A DNA stretch of 15,400 bases from Candidatus Methanoperedens sp. (GCA_023249275.1 JAHFCV010000036.1:1-15400); one strand, 5' to 3'. Positions 1 to 6,531 are shown, counted from the first letter of the stretch. Notes: generated by a model from the letters alone, not told the origin. Made by a program: numbers and translations.

Positions 1-794
1 GGCTTCTGGAAATTGCCCCGCAAAAGGAAAATGCCATAAAAGAACTGGGAGGAGACCCGAAAATTGCACGTTCCGAGATCGATGAATACCTTAAAATCGG
101 AAAGAAATTAAAACCATACATCACCGATGTATCAAAAGAAATAAATCTTGCATTAAAGCATGGCAAGAACGTATTAGCAGAAGGGGCGCAGGGAACGCAT
201 CTTGATATCATACACGGCACGCAGAAATTCGTCACATCTTCAAGCACGGTTGCAGGTTCTGCCTGCGCGTCACTTGGCGTGGGTCCAAAGAAAGTGGACA
301 GGGTAATCGGGGTCATCAAAGCATATATCACGCGCGTCGGAGAAGGACCTCTTCCCACAGAGCAGAAAAACGAAGTCGGCGAGCACCTGCGTGAAAAAGG
401 AGGCGAGTTCGGGACGACCACGGGACGACCCAGGAGATGCGGCTGGTTTGACCTGCCCCTTGCTGGAAAATCCATCAATCTCAACGGCTATACATGCATG
501 GCTCTCACAAAACTCGATGTCCTTTCAGGGCTTAACACTTTGAAAATATGCATTGGTTATGAAATTGAAGGAAAACAGCTTGATTACCCGCCAGAACTTT
601 CCGATGAAATCGCCAGGTGCAAGCCCATATACATTGACATTCCCGGATGGAAAGAGGATATTTCTGACGCTGAAAGTTTCCCCGACATTCCAGAAAACGC
701 AAGGCTGTATGTTGAATTGCTTGAAGAATTGATGGGCGTGCGCATAGGTTATGTTTCAGTTGGACCGGGCAGAAAGCAAACTTTTATGAAATAA
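1..794 (+). CDS. purA: Adenylosuccinate synthetase, 3' part (5' end outside window)
   Basis: PurA joins IMP and aspartate using GTP to give adenylosuccinate, the first committed step from IMP to AMP, in the cytoplasm. The reading frame is open from base 3 and encodes about 263 residues, roughly the C-terminal 60% of a usual protein of about 430 residues. Visible family signatures are EGAQGT (fragment residues about 60-65), the following HGT and FVTSS segment, TRVGEGP, and the IMP/aspartate-loop motif TTGRPRRCGWFD near residues 137-150 with its conserved arginines. The tail VSVGPGR is also typical. The GTP-binding N-terminal part lies off the window. A GTG at 279 is internal to conserved sequence and is not the start. 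The next gene begins 27 bp downstream on the same strand, so the two are probably cotranscribed. purB, encoding the following enzyme, lies about 5.7 kb away on the other strand. Confidence 0.96.
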   Translation, partial: LLEIAPQKENAIKELGGDPKIARSEIDEYLKIGKKLKPYITDVSKEINLALKHGKNVLAEGAQGTHLDIIHGTQKFVTSSSTVAGSACASLGVGPKKVDRVIGVIKAYITRVGEGPLPTEQKNEVGEHLREKGGEFGTTTGRPRRCGWFDLPLAGKSINLNGYTCMALTKLDVLSGLNTLKICIGYEIEGKQLDYPPELSDEIARCKPIYIDIPGWKEDISDAESFPDIPENARLYVELLEELMGVRIGYVSVGPGRKQTFMK

Positions 795-821
795 AACAAA
801 ATATTATAATACAGGGGTATC

Positions 822-3086
822 ATGGACAAATCAGCGAGATTAAAAGTAGCAGAGGCAGACCAGAGAGATGTGGGAAAGGGAATCGTGAGGATAGATGAAA
901 AGTTTCGAACCGCTATTGGCGTAAATATTTTTGACGTGGTGGAATTAAAAGGAGAGCGCGCCACGTCAGCAGTGGTGGGAAGGTCGTACCCCCAGGACGA
1001 GGGGCTTGATGTCATACGAATGGACGGGTTGATACGCACAAACGCAAAAACAAGCCTGGGAGAATATGTTGAAGTCGTAAGAGCCGAGTGGAAAGAGGCA
1101 AAAAAGGTCACGCTCTCTCCTGTGATACAGAATATCCATATCTATGCTCCAAGCGAAAGCCTGCGGGCGATTTTCCATAACAGGACAGTCTCAAAGGGAG
1201 ATATCATCTCTACCACAAGCGTGCGCCGACCCAGGGAATCCTTTGGCAGCGATGTGATGTTCGAGCATGTATTCCAGGATTTCTTCGGAAGCTCCTTTGG
1301 TCTTGGCGAGATAAAACTCCATGTAGTTTCGACAGCGCCGGCGGGGATAGTCAAGATAACCGACATTACGGAAGTGGAACTCCTGCCAGAGGCTGTGGCG
1401 CTCCCGCAGGAAATACCAGAGGTCATGTATGAAGACCTTGGCGGGATAAAACCGGCTCTGACCAAAATTCGGGAAATCATAGAATTGCCACTCCGGCATC
1501 CTGAACTATTCAACCGTCTCGGGATTGACGCGCCAAAAGGAGTCCTGCTTCACGGACCTCCGGGAACCGGGAAAACCATGCTTGCAAAAGCTGTGGCAAA
1601 CGAGAGCGACGCTTATTTTATCACCATCAACGGTCCGGAAATAATGTCGAAATATTACGGGGAAAGCGAGCACAAGCTGCGCGAGGCTTTTGATGAGGCT
1701 GAAAAAAACACCCCTGCTATTATATTCATCGATGAGATAGACAGCATCGCCCCGAAAAGAGCCGAGGTCACAGGCGAAGTGGAGCGGCGCGTGGTGGCGC
1801 AGCTTCTCTCCCTTATGGACGGCTTGAAATCAAGAAAGAACGTGATAGTGATAGGTGCGACCAATAGACCTGAGGCGCTGGATATGGCGCTTCGCCGCCC
1901 GGGCAGGTTTGACCGCGAAATAGAGCTGCGCGTTCCTGACCGTGAAGGGAGGCGCGAGATATTCCAGATTCACACCCGCGGGATGCCATTTACAGAGGAT
2001 GTGAGTCTTGATGACCTTGCCGGCCGCACCTACGGGTTCGTGGGCGCAGATATCGCTGCACTATGCCGTGAGGCTGCCATGACTGCATTGCGCCGGGTTC
2101 TTCCAGAAATCGACCTTGAACAAAAGGAAATCCCGAAAGAGACGCTGGATAAACTGGTCATCAAGCGTTCTGATTTTGAAGAAGTCATGAAAGAAGTCCA
2201 GCCCTCTGCGCTGCGGGAGATATTGTTTGAAGTTCCGAATGTGACCTGGGAGGACATCGGTGGGCTTGATAACGTAAAATCCCTGCTCAAGGAGGCTGTG
2301 GAATGGCCGCTGCGTTACGGTGATTCCTTCAGGCGGATAGGCGTGGAAGCCCCGAAGGGCGTGCTTCTTTACGGACCACCTGGCACGGGAAAAACCCTGC
2401 TTGCAAAAGCAATCGCCAATGAAAGTGAAGCCAATTTCATAACGGTCAAAGGAAGCGATATACTATCGAAATGGTACGGCGAATCTGAAAAGCATATAGC
2501 TGAGATATTCAAAAAAGCGCGTCAGGTGGCGCCGTCTATAATATTCCTCGATGAGCTTGATGCGCTTGCCCCCATGAGGGGAAGCGCACTGGGCGAGCCT
2601 CATGTGACAGAGCGAATCGTGAATCAACTGCTCTCAGAGCTTGACGGTCTTGAGGAACTGCGCGGCGTTGTGGTGATTGGAGCCACCAACAGACCTGATA
2701 TAATCGACCCTGCCCTTTTGCGCCCGGGCAGGTTTGATGAAATGATACTCGTGCCTGTGCCTGATGCAAGGACGAGGCTTGAAATCTTCAGGGTGCATAC
2801 AAAGAAGATGGCGCGTGCAGATGATGTTTCTATCGATGAGCTTGTTGGGCTTACTGAGGATTTTACAGGAGCGGATATTGCGGCTGTGTGCAAAAAAGCG
2901 GGTCGGTTCGCCTTGCGGGAAGATATAAAAGCTGAAAAGGTAAGGCAGGAGCATTTCCTGGCTGCGATAGAGGATACGGGTCCGTCTGTGACTTCTGATA
3001 TAATGAGTTATTATGAAAAGCTCAAAGACGAATTGCGAAAGAAGCGCTCAAAGCAGATAGAGAGCACGCCGGAGATATATGCATGA
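822..3086 (+). CDS. Archaeal Cdc48/VAT (p97-like) double-ring AAA+ ATPase
   Basis: This 754-residue protein is a soluble AAA+ unfoldase of the Cdc48/p97/VAT family, which threads substrates through a hexameric double ring. Residues 1 to about 190 form the N domain (double-psi barrel plus a second lobe). D1 has Walker A GPPGTGKT at 245-252 and Walker B with D304/E305. D2 has Walker A GPPGTGKT at 518-525 and Walker B with D577/E578. Both rings carry an RPGRFD segment with arginine-finger candidates. The aromatic pore loops read KYYGES in D1 and KWYGES in D2. The protein ends I-Y-A, which fits the HbYX (hydrophobic-Tyr-any) tail that proteasome-activating ATPases insert into the 20S core. The start ATG has AGGGG at 813-817. 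The 27-bp gap after purA holds an AT-rich tract (801-811), but it is too close to the start to be its TATA box, so readthrough from purA is likely. Family assignment is secure; the proteasome link is inference. Confidence 0.97.
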   Translation: MDKSARLKVAEADQRDVGKGIVRIDEKFRTAIGVNIFDVVELKGERATSAVVGRSYPQDEGLDVIRMDGLIRTNAKTSLGEYVEVVRAEWKEAKKVTLSPVIQNIHIYAPSESLRAIFHNRTVSKGDIISTTSVRRPRESFGSDVMFEHVFQDFFGSSFGLGEIKLHVVSTAPAGIVKITDITEVELLPEAVALPQEIPEVMYEDLGGIKPALTKIREIIELPLRHPELFNRLGIDAPKGVLLHGPPGTGKTMLAKAVANESDAYFITINGPEIMSKYYGESEHKLREAFDEAEKNTPAIIFIDEIDSIAPKRAEVTGEVERRVVAQLLSLMDGLKSRKNVIVIGATNRPEALDMALRRPGRFDREIELRVPDREGRREIFQIHTRGMPFTEDVSLDDLAGRTYGFVGADIAALCREAAMTALRRVLPEIDLEQKEIPKETLDKLVIKRSDFEEVMKEVQPSALREILFEVPNVTWEDIGGLDNVKSLLKEAVEWPLRYGDSFRRIGVEAPKGVLLYGPPGTGKTLLAKAIANESEANFITVKGSDILSKWYGESEKHIAEIFKKARQVAPSIIFLDELDALAPMRGSALGEPHVTERIVNQLLSELDGLEELRGVVVIGATNRPDIIDPALLRPGRFDEMILVPVPDARTRLEIFRVHTKKMARADDVSIDELVGLTEDFTGADIAAVCKKAGRFALREDIKAEKVRQEHFLAAIEDTGPSVTSDIMSYYEKLKDELRKKRSKQIESTPEIYA

Positions 3087-3291
3087 AATTTTATGCTATC
3101 CAATGCACGCCAAATTAATTGGTGTGTCGGTTATGAGATGTGGTGCTACCGAAGGTGCACGCCACGTTAACCGGGGTGTCGGTAAAACTTTAGGAAAGTT
3201 TTATCAAAAACCGTCGCGCCGCTTTACTTCGCAGACACGTATGCCCACAGGCATACGTGGATACCGCATAAAGCGAGGTTTCGGTTTATGA
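3079..3291 (+). CDS. Possible small basic ORF bridging Cdc48 and radical SAM genes (doubtful)
   Basis: A 70-codon open frame begins at an ATG overlapping the end of the Cdc48 gene by 8 bp. It closes with a TGA that shares an ATGA overlap with the next gene's start. GGAG at 3071-3074 could serve as a ribosome site, although its 4-nt spacing is short. The product would be Arg/Lys-rich with two cysteines and resembles no family I recognise. The frame runs through direct repeats and hairpins, so it may simply be a repeat region that happens to lack stops. If translated, it could act as a leader peptide coupling the two flanking genes. I regard a non-coding reading as more likely. Confidence 0.2.
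   Translation: MHEILCYPMHAKLIGVSVMRCGATEGARHVNRGVGKTLGKFYQKPSRRFTSQTRMPTGIRGYRIKRGFGL
3104..3183 (+). repeat. Pair of 28-bp imperfect direct repeats, each near-palindromic
   Basis: Copies lie at 3104-3131 and 3156-3183 and agree at 23 of 28 positions by hand alignment. Both start TGCACGCCA and end GTGTCGGT. Each copy can fold on itself: in copy 1, GCACGCCAA at 3105-3113 pairs with TTGGTGTGT at 3119-3127, with two G-U pairs. The right arm of copy 1 (GGTGTG then TCGGT, 3121-3131) can instead pair with ACCGA and CACGCC just ahead of and inside copy 2. The arms therefore offer mutually exclusive 1-2, 2-3 and 3-4 pairings. Confidence 0.7.
3184..3202 (+). repeat. Short perfect hairpin
   Basis: AAAACTTT (3184-3191) and AAAGTTTT (3195-3202) are perfect complements around a 3-base AGG loop. 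The hairpin lies directly after the second 28-bp repeat and is followed by an A-rich run rather than a T-run. It therefore does not look like a simple intrinsic terminator for the upstream ATPase gene. Confidence 0.6.
3208..3287 (+). promoter_or_regulatory. Long nested hairpin ending at the radical SAM start codon
   Basis: Three nested perfect stems share one axis: AAACCG (3208-3213) with CGGTTT (3282-3287), CGCTTTA (3220-3226) with TAAAGCG (3269-3275), and CACGTATGCC (3236-3245) with GGCATACGTG (3250-3259) around a CACA loop. The internal loops are symmetric, 6/6 and 9/9 bases. The outermost pair ends immediately before the ATG at 3288. The likely ribosome site GAGG (3275-3278) falls at the edge of the middle stem, so the fold could limit translation of the radical SAM gene. 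Pairing was read directly from the sequence; any regulatory role is inference. Confidence 0.55.
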
Positions 3292-4295
3292 TTAAAGAAG
3301 GCGTACTTTTTGACCAGCTTCCGGATAATAAGGTCAAATGCCATGTGTGCTCCCACAGGTGTACGATAGCTGAGGGGAAACTTGGGGTATGCAGGACAAG
3401 GCAGAATAAGAACGGGAAGCTTTATACGTTAATTTATAATACCGTATCGAGTGAAGCTGTTGACCCGATTGAGAAAAAACCTCTCTATCATTTCCTCCCC
3501 GGCACGAAATCGTATTCGCTGGGAACTATCGGCTGCAATTTCAGGTGCATGCACTGCCAGAACTGGAATATTTCGCAGGTGACGCTTGAGGAGGCGTGGA
3601 CAAAAGAGATAACGCCTGAAGAGGCAATCAAACGTGCCCTTGCGACCGGGTGCAAATCAATAGCATGGACATATAACGAACCAGCCATCTGGCATGAATA
3701 CACATACGACAGCGCAGTGCTTGCGAAAAAAGCTGGATTAAAGACCATATACGTGACCAACGGCTATATCACACCCGAAGCGCTGCGGAGAATCGCGCCC
3801 TATCTTGACGCTTTCCGCGTGGACATCAAATCATTCTCTGAGGATTTTTACAGGAAAATATGCGGCGCCAGGCTTGCGCCTGTGCTTGAGTCCACGAAGC
3901 TGGCAAAGGAATTGGGAATGCACGTTGAGGTTATAACGCTGGTTATTCCCACAAAGAACGATTCGCCGGAAGAGATTACGCAGATTGTGAGATGGGTGCG
4001 CGATAACCTTGGGGTCGATACGCCCATGCACTTCACGAGATTCCATCCCATGTATAAGATGGATGACCTGAGCGCCACGCCGACGGAGACGCTTGAGATG
4101 GCGCACGATATTGCGAAGAAGGAAGGGATGAGGTTCGTTTATACAGGGAATGTGCCGGGGCATAAGTATGAGAACACATACTGCCCGAAGTGCAATGCCC
4201 TGCTGATTGACCGCGCCGGCTTTCGGGTGAGCGCGATAAGGATTAAGGATGGGAAGTGCCCGGAGTGCGGGGAAGCGGTGCCGATTGTTGTGTAA
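3288..4295 (+). CDS. amrS: AmmeMemoRadiSam-system radical SAM enzyme (PflA-like)
   Basis: This 335-residue protein belongs to the radical SAM family named for its genomic association with AMMECR1 and MEMO1 homologues. The family is often labelled pyruvate formate-lyase activating enzyme-like, and its substrate is not known to me. The catalytic 4Fe-4S motif CxxxCxxC is at C83, C87 and C90 in the segment GCNFRCMHCQNW. An N-terminal cysteine cluster (C18, C21, C25, C35) and a C-terminal zinc-ribbon-like pair (C299/C302 and C324/C327) are both typical of this family. Segments such as YNEP and YVTNGYI match SAM-barrel positions. Neither MEMO nor AMMECR1 is encoded in the window. GAGG at 3275-3278 supports the ATG start, and the upstream hairpin ends at that codon. 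The gene is probably cotranscribed with the winged-helix gene 25 bp downstream. Confidence 0.9.
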   Translation: MIKEGVLFDQLPDNKVKCHVCSHRCTIAEGKLGVCRTRQNKNGKLYTLIYNTVSSEAVDPIEKKPLYHFLPGTKSYSLGTIGCNFRCMHCQNWNISQVTLEEAWTKEITPEEAIKRALATGCKSIAWTYNEPAIWHEYTYDSAVLAKKAGLKTIYVTNGYITPEALRRIAPYLDAFRVDIKSFSEDFYRKICGARLAPVLESTKLAKELGMHVEVITLVIPTKNDSPEEITQIVRWVRDNLGVDTPMHFTRFHPMYKMDDLSATPTETLEMAHDIAKKEGMRFVYTGNVPGHKYENTYCPKCNALLIDRAGFRVSAIRIKDGKCPECGEAVPIVV

Positions 4296-4320
4296 AATGG
4301 AAAAAAAAGGATTGAAATAA

Positions 4321-4617
4321 ATGAACGACGAAATAGAATCACTCCCGCCAGAACCAGATGCCTGCGAGATGAAAACGCCGCATGACCATCAGTTGATGTT
4401 CAGGGCGCTTGAGAACCCGCTGAGGAGAAAGGTTGTCAAATCCATCGGAGCTTTCGGGAAAACAAGAAAGGAAATAATGAAAAAACTTGGCATTTCAGAA
4501 TCCCAGTTGAAATTCCAGCTTGATTATCTTGTCAAAGAGTGTTATGCAGAAATGGACGGGGAGAAGGTCAGGCTTAACACGAAGGGAATGCAGGAGCTGC
4601 TTGCGAATATCAAATAG
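4321..4617 (+). CDS. Small winged-helix (ArsR-like) putative DNA-binding protein
   Basis: This 98-residue protein has a short acidic, proline-containing N-terminus followed by a predicted winged-helix fold. The segment from about residue 27 (FRALENPLRRKVVKSI) resembles helix 1 of ArsR-type regulators. The segment around residues 47-70 (TRKEIMKKLGISESQLKFQL) reads as the helix-turn-helix and recognition helix. It is followed by a short hairpin, EMDGEKVRL, that would be the wing. No metal-binding cysteine pair is visible; the only cysteines are C15 and one near residue 74. AGGATT, about 9 bases before the ATG, is a plausible ribosome site. The gene follows the radical SAM gene by 25 bp, so regulation of that operon, or binding to the inverted repeat just downstream at 4624-4651, is possible but unproven. 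Confidence 0.7.
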   Translation: MNDEIESLPPEPDACEMKTPHDHQLMFRALENPLRRKVVKSIGAFGKTRKEIMKKLGISESQLKFQLDYLVKECYAEMDGEKVRLNTKGMQELLANIK

Positions 4618-4623
4618 TTATGT

Positions 4624-4651
4624 GATTTTGGCTAATGAAATAGCCAAAATC
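4624..4651 (+). promoter_or_regulatory. Perfect 10-bp inverted repeat upstream of TATA-like box
   Basis: GATTTTGGCT (4624-4633) and AGCCAAAATC (4642-4651) are perfect complements separated by eight bases. The repeat sits directly upstream of a TATA-like TTTAAATA, where an archaeal activator or repressor commonly binds. The half-site core GGCTAAT appears again at 4662-4668, on the other side of the TATA box. It could alternatively be a terminator hairpin for the winged-helix gene that ends at 4617. Confidence 0.6.
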
Positions 4652-4659
4652 TTTAAATA
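4652..4659 (+). promoter_or_regulatory. TATA-like box for the DUF4143-type ATPase gene
   Basis: TTTAAATA is centred about 28 bp upstream of the ATG at 4684, the usual archaeal distance from TATA box to transcription start. This predicts a nearly leaderless transcript starting at or just before that ATG. It also argues against the in-frame ATG at 4660, which would lie upstream of the predicted start site. Confidence 0.5.
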
Positions 4660-4683
4660 ATGGCTAATACAATATCTGTTTTA

Positions 4684-5994
4684 ATGAAAAAAGAAGAGAT
4701 ATTGGAAATTTTGGTAGACTGGAATTTCTGGCAAAGGGAGTTAAATACAGGAATAAAACGGGAAGGGTATGTCGATAGAGCGGGGAATTTTCTTAAAACC
4801 AACATGATTCTGAGCATACTTGGCGTAAGAAGATCCGGAAAATCATTCATAATGAGACAAATTGCAAAAACCCTCATTGACAGCGGTCTGGATTCAAAAG
4901 AAACTTTAATAATAAATTTTGAAGATAGAAGATTTAAAGACTTTTCAGTAAATGTACTTGATGAGATTTTAGATACTTATCTGGAATTTATAAAACCCGA
5001 TTCAGTCCCATATATTTTTGTTGATGAGGTACAATTAGTGGATAGATGGGAACGATGGGCAAGGACGATAAATGAATTACAAAAAGCAAAACTGATAGTT
5101 TCAGGCTCGACATCGCAAATAATAAGCAAAGAACTTGCGACTACCCTGACAGGAAGGCATCTTGACCTAAAAGTTTTTCCTTTGAGTTTTAAGGAATTCT
5201 TAAAATTTAAAAAAATAGAGATAAGGAATTCTCTTGATATAATAAATAAAAAAATCGAGTTAAGGCGGTCATTCAGGGAATATGCCCAATATGGAGGATT
5301 CCCGGAAGTTGTTCTGGGTGAAAGTAAAAATGAGATTTTAATTTCTTATTTCGAAGATATATTAACAAAAGATATTGTGAAAAGATTCAGTGTAAAAAAA
5401 ATAGACAAGCTGGAGGCTCTGGCAAAATTTTACTTGACAAATATATCTAACAGCATAACATTCAACTCTCTGGGAAGAGCTTTGAAAATAAGCAAGGATA
5501 CCGTTGAAAAATACTCATGGTATCTTGAAAATGCATTTTTATTTTTCTTTATAAAAAGATTCTCTTATTCATTGAAAGAACAGGATAATTCCCCAAGAAA
5601 AGTATATTCACTCGATGTCGGCTTGAGCAATGCCCTGGGTTTCAGGTTCAGCGAAAATTTCGGAAAAGTGATGGAAAACATCGCTGCTGTGGAACTTTTA
5701 AGAAGAGCAGCGCAAAATCCATTGATGGAGATATATTACTGGAAAGACGTTTCCGGAAAAGAAGTGGATTTTGTTGTCAAGGAAGGTATAGAAGTGAAAG
5801 GTCTAATCCAGGTAACGTATGCCTCTTCAAAGGAAGAAATCGCAGAAAGGGAACTAAGCGCGTTAATAAAAGCAATAAAAGAATTCAAATTGAAAGAGGG
5901 TTTAGTATTAACAGAAGAGTTTGAGGGAGAGGAAGAAGTTAATGGATTAGTACTAAAATATAAGCCGCTCTGGAAGTGGCTTTTGGCAGGTTGA
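4684..5994 (+). CDS. ATP-binding protein of the AAA_14/DUF4143 family (COG1373-like)
   Basis: This 436-residue protein (444 if translation began at 4660) belongs to a large prokaryotic P-loop family of unknown function, common and often patchily distributed in archaea. Numbered from 4684, the Walker A GVRRSGKS lies near residues 47-54 and Walker B IFVDEVQ has D114/E115. The sensor-like segment LIVSGSTSQ and the phrase FPLSFKEFL are family hallmarks. The C-terminal half holds a winged-helix-like part and the YYWKDVSGKEVDFVV segment typical of the DUF4143 domain, which resembles a PD-(D/E)xK nuclease fold. Whether it is an active nuclease is unknown. The gene is visibly richer in A and T than its neighbours, with heavy AAA, ATA and TTA usage, and it has its own promoter-like signals, so recent acquisition is likely. 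I chose the 4684 start from the TATA position and because MKKEEILEIL is where such proteins typically begin. Confidence 0.85.
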   Translation: MKKEEILEILVDWNFWQRELNTGIKREGYVDRAGNFLKTNMILSILGVRRSGKSFIMRQIAKTLIDSGLDSKETLIINFEDRRFKDFSVNVLDEILDTYLEFIKPDSVPYIFVDEVQLVDRWERWARTINELQKAKLIVSGSTSQIISKELATTLTGRHLDLKVFPLSFKEFLKFKKIEIRNSLDIINKKIELRRSFREYAQYGGFPEVVLGESKNEILISYFEDILTKDIVKRFSVKKIDKLEALAKFYLTNISNSITFNSLGRALKISKDTVEKYSWYLENAFLFFFIKRFSYSLKEQDNSPRKVYSLDVGLSNALGFRFSENFGKVMENIAAVELLRRAAQNPLMEIYYWKDVSGKEVDFVVKEGIEVKGLIQVTYASSKEEIAERELSALIKAIKEFKLKEGLVLTEEFEGEEEVNGLVLKYKPLWKWLLAG

Positions 5995-6009
5995 CAGCTA
6001 TTCTCCCAC

Positions 6010-6462
6010 TCAATTTATCTTCTTCACAAGAGGAATCTCATCGCACTCAGGGAACTTGGGGCATTTGATGCACATGCTCCATATCTTATGCGGCAGGGTG
6101 CTCTTCTTCACCCTTACAAAACCATGCGCCTCGAAGAATTCCGGCACGTAGGTAAGCGTGATAAGTTTATTCAACCCAAGAGTCCGGGCTTCTTCCTCGC
6201 AGGCTTTGAGTATCTGCGAACCTATCCCCTGCCTCACTTTTTCAGGCTCAACCGCAAGAGACAGAATTTCCCCGTAATCTTCCCATGTGATGTGAAGCGC
6301 GCCGCAGCCCACCATTTTATCGTCTTCTATCACAACGTAAAAATCACGTAGGTTCTCATACAGTTCGCTCAATGAACGTGGAAGCATCATGCGTTTATCT
6401 GCATAATTATTTACAAGTTTCCAGATTTTTTCCACGTCTTTAATGGTAGCTTTTCTTAACAA
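6010..6462 (-). CDS. GNAT-family N-acetyltransferase, ArgA-like with Cys tail
   Basis: This 150-residue protein has the GNAT fold, which transfers an acetyl group from acetyl-CoA to an amine. The acetyl-CoA-binding motif A is visible as RQGIGSQILKACEEEA near residues 77-92, preceded by the strand LSLAVEPEKV. The C-terminus carries a three-cysteine cluster (C131, C134, C140) in CIKCPKFPECDE. As I recall, this tail occurs in the short ArgA-like N-acetylglutamate synthases, so glutamate acetylation for arginine synthesis is a reasonable but unproven role. The start is TTG at 6462-6460, supported by GAGGA eight bases upstream on the minus strand and by an in-frame stop just beyond. The gene follows purB by 69 bp on the same strand and ends 15 bp from the convergent ATPase gene. 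Confidence 0.82.
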   Translation of the reverse strand: MLRKATIKDVEKIWKLVNNYADKRMMLPRSLSELYENLRDFYVVIEDDKMVGCGALHITWEDYGEILSLAVEPEKVRQGIGSQILKACEEEARTLGLNKLITLTYVPEFFEAHGFVRVKKSTLPHKIWSMCIKCPKFPECDEIPLVKKIN

Positions 6463-6494
6463 ATGTCTATCCTCTTTTTACTGTTTTCTAAAAA

Positions 6495-6524
6495 ATCTGC
6501 GTTCATCTGTGTTTATCTGCGGTT
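6495..6524 (-). repeat. Three tandem imperfect 10-bp units between purB and the GNAT gene
   Basis: On the plus strand the units read ATCTGCGTTC, ATCTGTGTTT and ATCTGCGGTT, each ten bases with ATCTG fixed. On the coding (minus) strand they appear as repeats of the type CGCAGATGAA. The array fills about half of the 69-bp purB-GNAT gap. I recall similar CGCAGAT-type decamers in intergenic DNA of unrelated prokaryotes, but that was not checked. Three units are too few and too short for a CRISPR array. Confidence 0.65.
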
Positions 6525-6531
6525 CCATTTA

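Noticed and set aside
279..794. A separate short gene starting at GTG 279
   Set aside because: The frame is open to the window edge, and the upstream codons encode conserved PurA sequence (EGAQGT, FVTSS), so the GTG is internal to purA.
798..821. A dedicated TATA promoter for the Cdc48 gene in the purA-Cdc48 gap
   Set aside because: The AT-rich tract is only about 15 bp from the ATG, too close for an archaeal TATA box serving that start codon.
3104..3183. CRISPR repeats or a tRNA
   Set aside because: Only two imperfect 28-bp copies with a 24-bp gap, and no cloverleaf or T-loop consensus could be drawn through the region.
4660..4683. ATG at 4660 as start of the DUF4143-type ATPase
   Set aside because: It lies immediately after the TATA-like box, upstream of where transcription would begin. 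ATG 4684 fits both the promoter spacing and the family N-terminus.
6495..6524. CRISPR array
   Set aside because: Only three 10-base units with no spacers and no cas genes in the window.
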